Position numbers and translations under genes: made by a program. A stretch of 40,237 nucleotides of DNA from positions 703,663 through 743,899 of the forward strand of contig NW_006920412.1 of the NCBI RefSeq assembly GCF_000344685.1. Direction: 5' to 3'. Every line of letters starts with the position of its first letter. Position 1 is the stretch's first letter. Below, in pieces: positions 31,632-40,237 of the stretch. The notes beneath the pieces were generated by a model. That model did not search any database and was not told where the DNA came from. It was given only the letters and a program-made list of their open reading frames with translations. This DNA is from Gloeophyllum trabeum ATCC 11539 (Eukaryota > Basidiomycota > Agaricomycetes > Gloeophyllales > Gloeophyllaceae).

Positions 31632-32566
31632 AAAATGGTCGAAAAGCAAGATATGCAAGATTCCCATGGATGATGTTTTCTTTTCTAGTCTGCTGTGCAC
31701 CGTCGATGGTTTCTCCCCCTCCTGGTTATGGTCCTGGTCGAATAATGGCGTTGGCGCGTGGCGAAGGAGTTGTACTATTTCACATGGTCGATACCCGCTG
31801 GTCCACTAGTACGCACGTTAGGATATGGTCCCGTTCGGGTGTCTTCCTCAGGTCGTTGGCCCGGGCTCGCGATCTGGCAAGTGTGTGTCCTCAACTTGGA
31901 TGGTCAGCAAGACGGCAAGATCGATTTGTGCTAGAGGTATCTTGTGGAGCCACACGTTTATCCATCGTGGATTCGATTGGGCCTTCGTTGATCGCTGGAG
32001 GCGCCCGATGTTGGTTATCGCCACAACATGAGAGTTACCGAGTTGTTCGTTAGTATGGGCCTGCCTCGTCTCCTGAGATGCCGTTTGTTGGACGATGGTT
32101 CCCGTACAGAAGCGCCGATGGTCCATGGGTGACGCTGGTCGTTCCTTTGGTGTTCCTTGTACTGGACGTATCATTGCTGGCCGCGAATGGACGTACGAGC
32201 GCTTCGCGGAGTGGTCCCATCGTTGTGCAGGCACCCTAGACGGTTTCGTGGGACCTCGGATCGATGCATCGGTTTGTGGGTCCCAGGTGTACTAGGAAGG
32301 TGAGTTGTTTCTGTGTGGACACTGACAATCGGCTGCTTGTTTGTATATTATGTGGTTGACAATATAATGCGTTTAACTGCTCTCGTGTGTGAAGAGTTCC
32401 CATGTCGTCCCACTGCAGTCAATATGTGGGACTAGTCGGTGAGTAGCGTCAATTTCAATGAGCTCGCTGGCTCTGTATTTCGCGTAATCCGCGATGTACA
32501 TATAAAGTGAGCCTGGGCAGTATGCGACCAAGCACGGTCCTCCCGACCTCAAAACCTACGTCTAAT
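31632..32566. other. region between SR-protein gene and TBCE
   Basis: Convergent 3' space. Its first 660 bases are unusual: TATGGTCC-like words recur (31725, 31823, 32054 and variants near 32091 and 32116), and short frames read SPPPGYGPGR and GYGPVR. It may be a decayed or alternatively spliced Gly-Tyr-Pro-rich exon of the SR gene, or 3' UTR. No confident CDS. Confidence 0.35.
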
Positions 32567-34518
32567 CTACTCCGCAATCCTGACGACGACCTCGGCGCCC
32601 TCGTCCAGGCCGAGCCACTCGACCTCCTTGGCGCCGTCGCGCGCGGCGTCGAGCTCGGCCTCGGAGCCGTCGCCCGGGAGCTTGAGGAATATGCGGATGT
32701 CGTCGGGTTTGAGTTTGGGTACCGGGGGAGACGGGGCAGGGAGAGACTTGAGCAGCTTGAGCACGCGGAGGCGGAAGGTGCGCAGGGGGGTGGTGGGGAG
32801 GATGCGCAGGGGGGTGGGCGGGTGGGAGGGGAGGTGGAGGGTTATTTCTGGCGGCATGGATGGTGTTAGTTGGCTTTGGGGTAGGAGGAAGGGAGAGGGA
32901 AGGGCTGAGGGAGGGACGCACGGATGAGCTTGTCCGCGAGCTTCTCGTGGTCTGGGCGCGTCCGTCGGAGGGAGGGCTCGTCGGGCTGGCCGTGTTCTGT
33001 TTGGGTCGGCGGGTCAGCGTCGGGGTTCGGAAACAAAGAAGGGCGGGAGAGGAGACGTACTCTCGACGAGCTCGGCGTACCGGCCCCAGCTGGCGCGGTC
33101 GGGCGCGGGGACGTGCTGCGTGATGTGGGAGAGGTAGAGGAGCTCGGCGTCGAGGCGGTCTTTGGGGGTGATCTAGGGGGGATTAGTTTGGCAGGTGACG
33201 AGAAAGAGGGACGCACGGGCGCGCCGTCGAGAGAGGTGAGCGTGGGCAGCTTGGCGATGGCGAACGCGCGGGTGTACGAGCCTGTGTTCGGATCTGTAGT
33301 ACTACCATCAATATATACGGCTGGCAGGGCACATGGACGGATGTGACTGACCGTCGAGCAGGGGAATCGCGCGGATCGCGAGCCCCTCGAGCGCGGGGCA
33401 CCACCCGCGCAGATTATCGACGCTCGCCCAGTCCGCGAGGGGGTTGCCCGAGAGTGAGAGGTGCTTGAGGGTGCCGAGTTCGGCGGGGGAGGGCGCGGGC
33501 GGGATGGCGGCGATGCGGTTGGACGCGAGGACGAGGCGGGTGACCGCGGGGAAGAGCGGGGAGAGCGCGGGGAGGGCGGCGAGGAGGTTCGTGTCGAGGT
33601 TGAGGAGGGCGAGGTTGGCGTGCACGTGGGCGGGGCAGGAAGGGGAGAGCGGGGACGGGAGGGAGAGGGAGTTGTATCCCGCCTCGAGGGTGTGTAAAGA
33701 GGGCAGGAAGGCGAGGATGGTGAGCAGGGATGGCCAGGGGGTGAGGGTCGCGTTGAGCTGGAGCTCGGTGAGCGACTGGAAGGAGGTGGGCAGGGGCGGG
33801 GAGGGAGGAGAGGCAGGGAGCGGGGACAGCGCGAGGCGGGTGGAGTTGAGCGCGAGGCGGGTGAGGTGCGGAAGTTGCGCGGTGAGGGTCGCGAGCGCGG
33901 GCCAGGAGGGGAGCAGGTTCAGCGAGAGGTCGAGGCCTCTGATGTCTGCGTTCATAGTTCTTCAGCGTTTCAACCAATTCACAATAATACGCCACACGCA
34001 CTCGGACAGCGCTCCGCGACCTGCGGCGGCTGCTCCGCCCACGCGATGTGCGCGCCGTCGAGCGAGACCTCGACGAGCCGCGCCAGGTCGGCGAGGTTCG
34101 AGCGAACCTTGGCGAGCCCGACGGCCTCGACCTGGATGAGCCCGTGCGACGAGCCGAGCGTGACAACCTCCTTCGAGGGCGCGGGCGAGTCGTCGATGTA
34201 CTTTTCCGTGAGCGCGGCGAGGAAGGAGCGCCCGTACGACAGGCCCTTCGCGGCGGGGCGGATGAAGGACGCGGCGGTGGGGTGGTCGGTCCTATGGGAG
34301 GGTTGGACGGGAGCGGGGACAGAGGGAGGAGGTACGTACGCACAGCGAAAGTAGCGCTTGCCGTCTTTGCACCCGTCGTGCTTGCCCCGCTGCGGGTCGT
34401 CCCACTCGACGCCGAGCCACGTCCCGTGCGTGCCGTCGACGGGGCCGACGTAGCGCACAGTGCCGAGCGAGTTGTTGAGCACGATGCGCGCGCCGACGGG
34501 CGGGGACGTGTCGGGCAT
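32567..34518 (-). CDS. TBCE: tubulin-folding cofactor E
   Basis: Seven-exon model, 535 residues, read downward: 34340-34518, 34002-34291, 33352-33945, 33217-33293, 33061-33172, 32922-32996, 32567-32847. Domains in order are an N-terminal CAP-Gly (TVRYVGPVDGTHGTWLGVEWD, RGKHDG, RYFRC), the linker AASFIRPAAKGLSYGRSFL, leucine-rich repeats (residues about 155-355, IRGLDLSLNLLPSW, TLEAGYNSLSL, KHLSLSGNPLADW), an LRR cap (LTSLDGAPITPKDRLDAELLYLSHI) and a C-terminal ubiquitin-like domain (FRLRVLKLLKSL to EGAEVVVRIAE). It helps assemble alpha/beta-tubulin dimers with cofactors C and D. Length equals the human protein. G+C and third-position bias are very high in the LRR exon. ATG 34518 begins MPDTSPPVGARI directly before the CAP-Gly. 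Confidence 0.93.
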
Positions 34519-35050
34519 GGCGAACAATGGATTGTGGCAAGAGCAGAGATACTCGAGAAGCGCCGGCTGTCGCCGGTGGTATATCTTGCGACCAGGCCAA
34601 ACGCGTCTCTCCTTTGTCTCTCCTGCCACCCCCTAGTCTTTGAAAATAACACGGATTTGCATTTCATATGATAATATCGAACATCTCCCATTCTCTAAGA
34701 TTCGCCCAGATACAGTATATTTATATTGCCAGTGTCTCTGTGGGCCTAAGCATTCAAGGTTTGAAGAATCCAGAACTGCAAGTGGCAGGGCATCTACCAC
34801 TACACATTGCCAGGACCCGGCTGCCCCGGGCCCGCTCTCATCTCTTCCCCGTGTATCCTGTGCTGACATGGTATGTACAGCTTAGCACATCAATGTCCCC
34901 GACTGCTGATATTCTTATGGCATCCAATGTTCAAGTATATTGTGCTCTGCTCATTTCAGCTGGCACATTGATATCTCCAAGCATGAGTGCAATACTTGTA
35001 TGTTGTAGTATTCACCATCAAACATGACCCATGTACCTCACAGGTCATAA

Positions 35051-35748
35051 TGTCGGAAAAATCCAATAACCCATATCAGGTCTGACGAAGCCTGATGGTC
35101 TTATAATGCCTGATAGGGTTTGGTTTCTATCCTGGTCAGGACTTATCAGGCCCGATAAGATGTGACAGTGCTTCCGGTCTCGTATACATGTTTTTAGTAC
35201 CTTGCACCTAAAGTAAGTAAGTACTATGCAACTTGTGAATTAAGTGCATTACCATGATGCCCTTGTACTGCGGGATTATAATAATGAAGTGGTGTTGCAT
35301 ATGCCCCATACACACAGAAGGAACCAGATGACGGTATATAGCATGATTTGTTTCGCATTTAGTATTGCACATTTAGTATAGTAGTTGACTCGCGCGACCT
35401 AATTCTCTGTCGACTTGGCGGCCCTGTGTTTGAACCTGACCAGTGCACTCAGGTTACCTAAGATGCTAATTGGACCATAAAATGCATGTAAGGAGAGAGA
35501 CTACAAAATCAGCTGAGTTGGGGAACAATGAAGGCGGAAGTGAAGTGAGATTTTTATTATCATTCGTGGAAAACCCTATAAGGTCTCATAAGACCTGATC
35601 AGGTAGTGTCAGGCTGATCAGGCTCCATCAGGCTGGTAGCGCGTTATTCCATATTTTCGAACCTAATATGGGTATTAACGACCTGATGGCCTTATTGGAC
35701 CTGATAAGTTCTTACAATGTCCAATAAGGTTTTTCGGAATTTCCGACA
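35051..35748. mobile_element. MITE-like non-autonomous element, about 698 bp
   Basis: Ends in inverted TGTCGGAAA (35051-35059) and TTTCCGACA (35740-35748). A subterminal block also matches in inverted orientation: AATAACCCATATCAGG (35065-35080) against the reverse complement of CCTAATATGGGTATT (35662-35675). The interior is packed with CCTGAT/ATCAGG and CTTATC/GATAAG words on both strands, giving a foldback character, and there is no coding frame. The 12-bp palindrome TCGGAATTCCGA lies at 35734-35745. I see no convincing target-site duplication. Confidence 0.6.
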
Positions 35749-36699
35749 AATATTCTAGGATGTGAGTGAGTGCTGCTCACTACTTAGTACTGTGGCAGCA
35801 TATGTGAGTAGCTGAAGGGATCAGACCCAATGCTGTGGGTATGTAGGATGCAGGCACATTTGGGAATAGGCTGTGAGTCGCCTTACTCCCTCTATTCTTC
35901 ACTGTAAGTTCTCATAGTCCTCTATCAGTCAGAAAATTTTAGTTTGTTAGCATTTCATATCATTCACTTTTGCAGTGTCATTCTTCAGGGTCCAATAAAT
36001 GGTATGAGTAAGTGTATAAGAGCTAACTTTATGTGCCTAGGAAACTGCAGTATCAGAATTACCTCTGCCAATGTGATTCTTCCCTCCCAGTAAGCAGTTC
36101 TAATTGGGACTAATAGTGGCAGTCAGACTGAGCAATTCCCGGTGGATTCACGCAGCAATTCTGCTGTGATTCCCAGTGCTGAACCTCACACCGAATATAC
36201 AGGTACCCTGACCGACATGATTCAGGTGGTGGTTTCCGCTATCGACTCAGGGCATGGAATCAGGCTTGTTATACTATGATGTTAGTTCTATCACTATAGC
36301 TTGGGTAGAGTATTTATTCTATGATTTCTATAGACTCACTGCGTTCCGCACACGCATATTTACGGTACGAACAGATGAGACCACGTCCGGCCGGCCCATC
36401 TGTTCGGACCGCAACCATGTGGTCGACTGTAAGTGCAACAGTTACTTCCAGTTACTCGTAGTCGAACGCTCAGGTCATGTAGTATTAGAACTTAGAATAC
36501 TTGTGTCTACTTAGTAGATGCTACACCTCAAATAGATGTGTCTGCAACCTGTATAATAAATTCCAGTACATGAGACTACATGCTCTGCCCGATGTTTGAG
36601 TACCTGTGCCCATGGATATAAATAATCGCGCAAAATGCTATTTTTATTCATTTTACATATCATTAATTAATATCAAATAGCGTGGCATTATCTGTCAAA

Positions 36700-36773
36700 A
36701 CGCGTACACGTGAGCGACGCGTATGCATGTACGCGGTCCGGGAACTAATATCGACTGATAGGCGACGCGCGTC
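36700..36773. promoter_or_regulatory. ACGCGT/CACGTG site cluster
   Basis: Two ACGCGT boxes (36700-36705, 36717-36722) flank a CACGTG E-box (36707-36712), and the palindrome GACGCGCGTC lies at 36764-36773, 17 bases before the ATG at 36790. In yeasts ACGCGT is the MBF/DSC1 cell-cycle box; whether it acts so here is an inference. Confidence 0.4.
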
Positions 36774-36789
36774 TCCACAGTCTTGAGTT

Positions 36790-39127
36790 ATGGATCCCGT
36801 CCGTCCTCTCTGGTACCCTCCCGATCAATGGGATCATCTGGCCAGAGATCTCCAGTATCAAATTGCTGTGCCGTCAAGAGCACCTATGCATGACTTCGGT
36901 AGAGATGGTCCTCGCGGAGATCCGTATCCACCGCAGAACGTGGTCCAGCAAGTTGTTGATCCTAATTTGCAGCAGTAAGTAATCAGTAGAGGCTCTTGCG
37001 ATATGGATCTGCCAATTCTCTAGACTCCCGGACAGCGAAAACGCGAAGAAGAAGAAGACGAAGAAGAAAAGGAAACACAAGAAGGCCGCCGGCGCAGACT
37101 TGGACAACACAGAAACGGCCCACCAGCCGAAGAAACCAGCACTAGCAAGAGGAGCCGGGGAGCAAGTCAACCCGCATAGCCAGAATCAGAACCAAGGCCA
37201 GACGTGGATGCAAGCCCAGATGCAGACGCCAGGGCAGACGCAGACACAAGACCAGTCGCAGACGCAAAATCAGTCACAGATGCAAGACGAGTCGGCACGT
37301 TCCGATGGGAGGCAGGACATATCACTGTAAGCAAGTGTCCTCAGGTCGTGAGGTACTCACCTTTTCCCATCCACAACATGCAGCCATCCCTCCGAGAGCC
37401 CACTTCGCTTCGCTTCCTCGCCGACATCCTCCGAGCATCTGAAAGGGTATTTGTACATTAGCTGCATATAGTCGTCATTTATTCATCAGTTACCTTCTCC
37501 GTAGACTTCCGACACCCCGCCATTGGACTCCCCCGCTGCCGCAGCACGCATTCAGCCACCGCCAGCAAGTTGAGTGCCCTCTGTTCGGAAACACGCATGT
37601 TCAAGCACCAAGTGAAGAAGAGAACACGGCACTTACCCGGACCCTGGTCGACGACGTGAAGAGACTGGAGCAACATAATGCCACGCTGAAGGCGGAATGC
37701 ACTGCAATGCGCAAGCGACAAACTAACCTAGAGATGATGATTCAAAGTATACGAAGTGAAGCTACTGAACACCAGATACGAAGCTCCAACCAAGCCGGCG
37801 GACCCGGCAAAGCCTCCAGGACGCGCCACAACCGCGCGAAGCATGATCGCATACGACGCGGAGAAGAATCATCTGAAGAATCAGATACTGACGAACATAA
37901 CCATGAGTTAGCTTTACAAGAGCAATTCAAATACCGAACTCTCCTTCAACCCAACCTGCCACCTCATCTCCGCGCTGCCAGAAATTTCTTGCAAGTGAGT
38001 AAAGCCTGCTTGGTCATTGTGTTTGAGCTAATGCGGGCGGAATCCAGTGCCAGGTGTTCCGCCGTTTATGTGGTGTTAGCAAGTCCACAGCTTGGCCGAG
38101 TATTGATGAAACGAGGACGAACCCAGAAACCGACGAAGAGTACTACACCCCGGACTTCGACGAAGACGTGACCCACGCAACGAATAGCGCGATATGTAAG
38201 CGCGTAGCCGAGGTGGTTTATTCTGAATTAAAGGTACCATTGGCACCGCCTTCTCTTCGTGGTACTTTGCTGACATGGTTGTCTTCATTCTAGGGCCTTC
38301 AGGAGCCACCAGATGAGCTACGCCACGCGGACGTGTTTTACAGCCGCCGGACAATTGAAGAAATGGCCAAGAACACTTACCGAGGCTTTCGTGAGCAAGC
38401 AAAGGGGCAGCGGAATGATTCCAAGGCACGGAAACGCAAGCGCAACAAGCGCAATACACGTCGCTACCAGCATCGCTTCCACGTACATACTGTCTCGATG
38501 TTCTGCTCTCATGGTCCCTGATGATATCAACGTAGACTCTTACTCACCTTCCGACCATGGTCCCCGAGTATATCAAGGTGTACGGCCAGGATCCGACGCC
38601 ACTCCTCGAGATTGATGTTCTGTCCGACTACGCATCAGGGCCGGACTCAGACGACAATGAGCCTCAGCACATGTGGAAGGCTCGTATGGGAACTAAGGTG
38701 GGTGTGGATGTCAGGAAGGTCGACAAGGAGATGTGGGCGGGTACCACATTCTGGGAGCATATTGCACCTGAATGGTGTTCTGATGAGGTAAGTCTAAGAT
38801 GGGTTGTGAGCTCTTCTCATCACGGAGTGCGCTCAGGTTACCACAATACTCGATCGGCTTCAACGGCTATTTCTCCTCTCTTTGGACAAAAACAGGCGGA
38901 AGAAATACCTGGCCTATCGTGTCTACCGAACTGGGCGGACCACGACTGCACCCCCGGCATTCGTTCCTTGGGACTTTGCTATCTCTGAGGACTGGTGGAA
39001 TACTCACGGCCCATCCTGGAAGAAAGAGATCAAGCGTTGGACTTTGCGCGGAGATCCCGAGGGCTTTGGCAGCAATGATCCTCATCGTGTTCCCTTGGCC
39101 GCTTCCTCCTCTGCGCCTACTCAATAA
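36790..39127 (+). CDS. expanded-family basidiomycete protein: basic, Gln-rich, coiled-coil, function unknown
   Basis: Eight-exon model, 652 residues: 36790-36974, 37024-37326, 37384-37446, 37505-37994, 38048-38233, 38294-38482, 38536-38787, 38837-39127. In order: a short N-terminal region, a lysine-rich NLS-like block (about 70-82), a Gln/Met-rich tract (about 115-148), a Pro/Ser linker, a coiled coil (VDDVKRLEQHNATLKAE...NLEMMIQSI), a basic/acidic linker, and a conserved globular C-terminus (YYTPDFDEDVTHATNSAICKRVAE, FYSRRTIEEMAKNTYRGFRE, a KxRxRKRNKRNTRRY block, EIDVLSDYASGPDSD, ILDRLQRLFLLSLDKNRRKKY, AISEDWWNTHGPSWKKE). I recall this C-terminal pattern from large families of hypothetical proteins in polypore genomes, but know no function. 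Predicted nuclear. It sits between a MITE and an LTR element. Confidence 0.8.
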
Positions 39128-39432
39128 TTGGGACTACCTTGTGTGTTTCTCTCTTGCTCCCGCGCTCTCGTAGTAGAATCCGACTCGTAATTCTTGACGG
39201 CCACGGACCGGCTTCACCTCTCGCTTTGATCTCGTTGGACACCCGTGTTTGTCGGGTACATCATTGTTGTTTCTGCTCGAGTAAATCACATGTAATTCAG
39301 TACAATAATGCGAAGTGCTTCATATAAACATATCTGAAGCATAAAATCTTGACAGACGGGCCTTTCGAGAGTCGAAAGGCCATGTAAGTGAGAAACAATT
39401 GAAACTGCAAAGGTCTCAGTAAGGAGAATGTA
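39128..39432. other. short intergenic stretch
   Basis: 3' flanks of two convergent transcription units. CCTTTCGAGAGTCGAAAGG near 39361-39379 is an inverted repeat (CCTTTCGA/TCGAAAGG) that could act as a 3' hairpin. Nothing else seen. Confidence 0.4.
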
Positions 39433-39689
39433 TCACGAAGTCAAGAGGTCTTTTAATGCTATTGAATCCTGGGCGGAAGTATGGTCAGAATGATCAGTGG
39501 TATTGACAGGAAAGGATACATACCCGTTCCATCGTCATGGTGATCCATAGGTCTTGCTGTGTTGAGCGGTATTCTCCCCGTGAGAGCTGACAGCGGATCG
39601 CGCTGAAAGGTACAATTGGAGGGGGAGCATTCCAGTTGTCCGCTTGATAGTACTGCCCATGAGCCCAAAAGCGGATCTCGAGCTCCGGG
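39433..39689 (-). pseudogene. 3' end of a gene whose 5' part is missing
   Basis: Two exons read downward, 39524-39689 and 39433-39468, joined by a 55-base intron in phase. The upper exon has a good acceptor (CTAAC then GCAG) and encodes ELEIRFWAHGQYYQADN and WNAPPPIVPFSAIRCQ; the lower ends ERDSIALKDLLTS-stop. Just 22 bases above the acceptor the LTR begins, so the upstream exons are either far to the right, beyond the retroelement, or lost. I do not recognise the product. The LTR may have inserted in an intron, so the gene could still be spliced around it. Confidence 0.45.
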
Positions 39690-39711
39690 CTGCATGAGTT
39701 AGGTTTAGTAT

Positions 39712-40160
39712 TGTTAGGAAGCGATGTCCTAACTAGTCGTCTTGAGATAACTGGGCCACGTGCCAACAGTTATGTCGTCACTACCTCAGTAAGCGTACTG
39801 AAAGGTAGGTCTGGCCGGGCCAATGCCAACGGTCAAGTCAAGAGTCCAGGTAATCGCTGTATTCAACAGGAGGTTGAACTAAGGAATACATGGGTTTTCC
39901 TACAGTATATATAGTAACTGGTATAGGGGTTAATACCCAAAGAAGAGAACAATAAGAAAGGATGCGTAAGCCATCCTGTGAGAACGTAACTCAGAGAAAT
40001 GAGAAATACAAGGGCGCTCATTGGTAGAAGGTGAGTCAAGGAAGATAACGTGTGAGAAGAAGATAGCGTCCATGGGAAGGTCTACTCGGAGAAAGGTACT
40101 TGTCCAATAGCAATGCTCGGAATGGAAATGGAATGAGATAAGCATGGGAAAATCATAACA
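39712..40160 (-). mobile_element. LTR (3' LTR of a minus-strand retrotransposon)
   Basis: On the minus strand the sequence runs from TGTTATGATTTTCC (40160) to TTCCTAACA (39712): 449 bases bounded by TGTTA...TAACA. Immediately upstream on that strand (40161-40173) is a polypurine run AGGAAGGGGGTAA, as expected before a 3' LTR. A TATATATA at 39906-39913 would place the U3/R start near the middle. The internal part of the element would continue past the right edge. The superfamily (Ty1/copia or Ty3) cannot be told without the coding region. Confidence 0.65.
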
Positions 40161-40237
40161 TTACCCCCTTCCTATGGTCGAAGTTTACCCAAACTTCCTA
40201 GTTATGACCGGTTACTGAACCGTCCAGGTCCACAAGA
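40161..40237 (-). mobile_element. start of retrotransposon internal region (cut by window)
   Basis: Adjacent to the LTR; contains the polypurine tract and no long frame in the 77 bases available. Confidence 0.45.

Larger units (their letters stand above)
34519..36789. other. gene-free, repeat-rich interval
   Basis: No gene. It is A+T-richer than the flanking genes, contains the MITE-like element at 35051-35748, many CCTGAT/ATCAGG and CTTAT words, and ends in a short ACGCGT/CACGTG cluster before the next ATG. Confidence 0.5.

Noticed and set aside
31607..32053. 148-codon open frame overlapping the end of the SR gene
   Set aside because: It is out of frame with the RS-type tail and lacks a start context. 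Kept only as a note on degenerate repeats.
33414..34691. 425-codon minus-strand open frame over TBCE
   Set aside because: Same strand as TBCE but in another frame; Arg/Pro/Ser-rich shadow of biased codons. The TBCE frame carries the CAP-Gly and LRR motifs.
1..40237. CRISPR array, operon or bacterial defence system
   Set aside because: No regularly spaced repeats and no prokaryotic gene organisation; every firm gene has spliceosomal introns.

Overview
The window is nuclear DNA of a filamentous fungus, most likely an Agaricomycete (Basidiomycota, possibly a wood-decay or polypore lineage). The evidence is genes cut by many introns of about 49-65 bases, very short exons, eukaryote-only machinery (splicing, COP9 signalosome, tubulin folding, mitochondrial Fe-S assembly), a coiled-coil protein family I associate with polypores, and non-autonomous DNA-element and LTR-retroelement sequence. 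All gene models were built by eye: exons were joined by reading frame, splice signals and agreement with the protein family. They are reliable where both frame and family agree. No transcript evidence was available.

Layout. 1-1133: no gene, two hairpins. 1134-3852 (+): Drn1/CWF19L1-type spliceosome/debranching factor with three CCHC zinc knuckles. 4032-6520 (-): PLP aminotransferase in 18 exons, convergent with the first gene and divergent from the next. 7268-8738 (+): arginase. 9560-10465 (+): small C2H2-like unknown protein. 10466-13350: gene-poor. 13351-15223 (+): secreted type-B carboxylesterase. 15712-16928 (-): NUDT19-like Nudix hydrolase ending in AKL. 18281-19489 (-): unrecognised seven-exon gene. 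19490-21122: gene-poor with degenerate repeats. 21123-22884 (+): UBLCP1-type phosphatase. 23356-24447 (+): unrecognised two-exon gene. 24618-25691 (-): COP9 signalosome subunit 8. 25858-26809 (+): NECAP endocytic adaptor, sharing a 166-base divergent promoter with CSN8. 27984-29956 (+): cysteine desulfurase Nfs1. 30302-31631 (+): SRSF1-like SR protein. 32567-34518 (-): tubulin-folding cofactor E. 35051-35748: MITE-like element. 36790-39127 (+): eight-exon protein of an expanded, uncharacterised family. 39433-39689 (-): 3' end of an otherwise missing gene. 39712-40160: LTR of a minus-strand retrotransposon running off the right edge.

Most of the window is ordinary housekeeping: RNA processing (Drn1, SR protein), proteasome/ubiquitin regulation (UBLCP1, CSN8), vesicle traffic (NECAP), Fe-S supply (Nfs1), nitrogen and amino-acid metabolism (arginase, aminotransferase) and cytoskeleton assembly (TBCE). 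I see no metabolic cluster. The last 5 kb is different: it is rich in mobile-element remains and carries a lineage-specific gene. The most unusual features are the exon structures (6- and 10-base exons, GC-AG introns), the dual-targeting signals on the Nudix protein, the two unrecognised genes and the transposon-associated right end.
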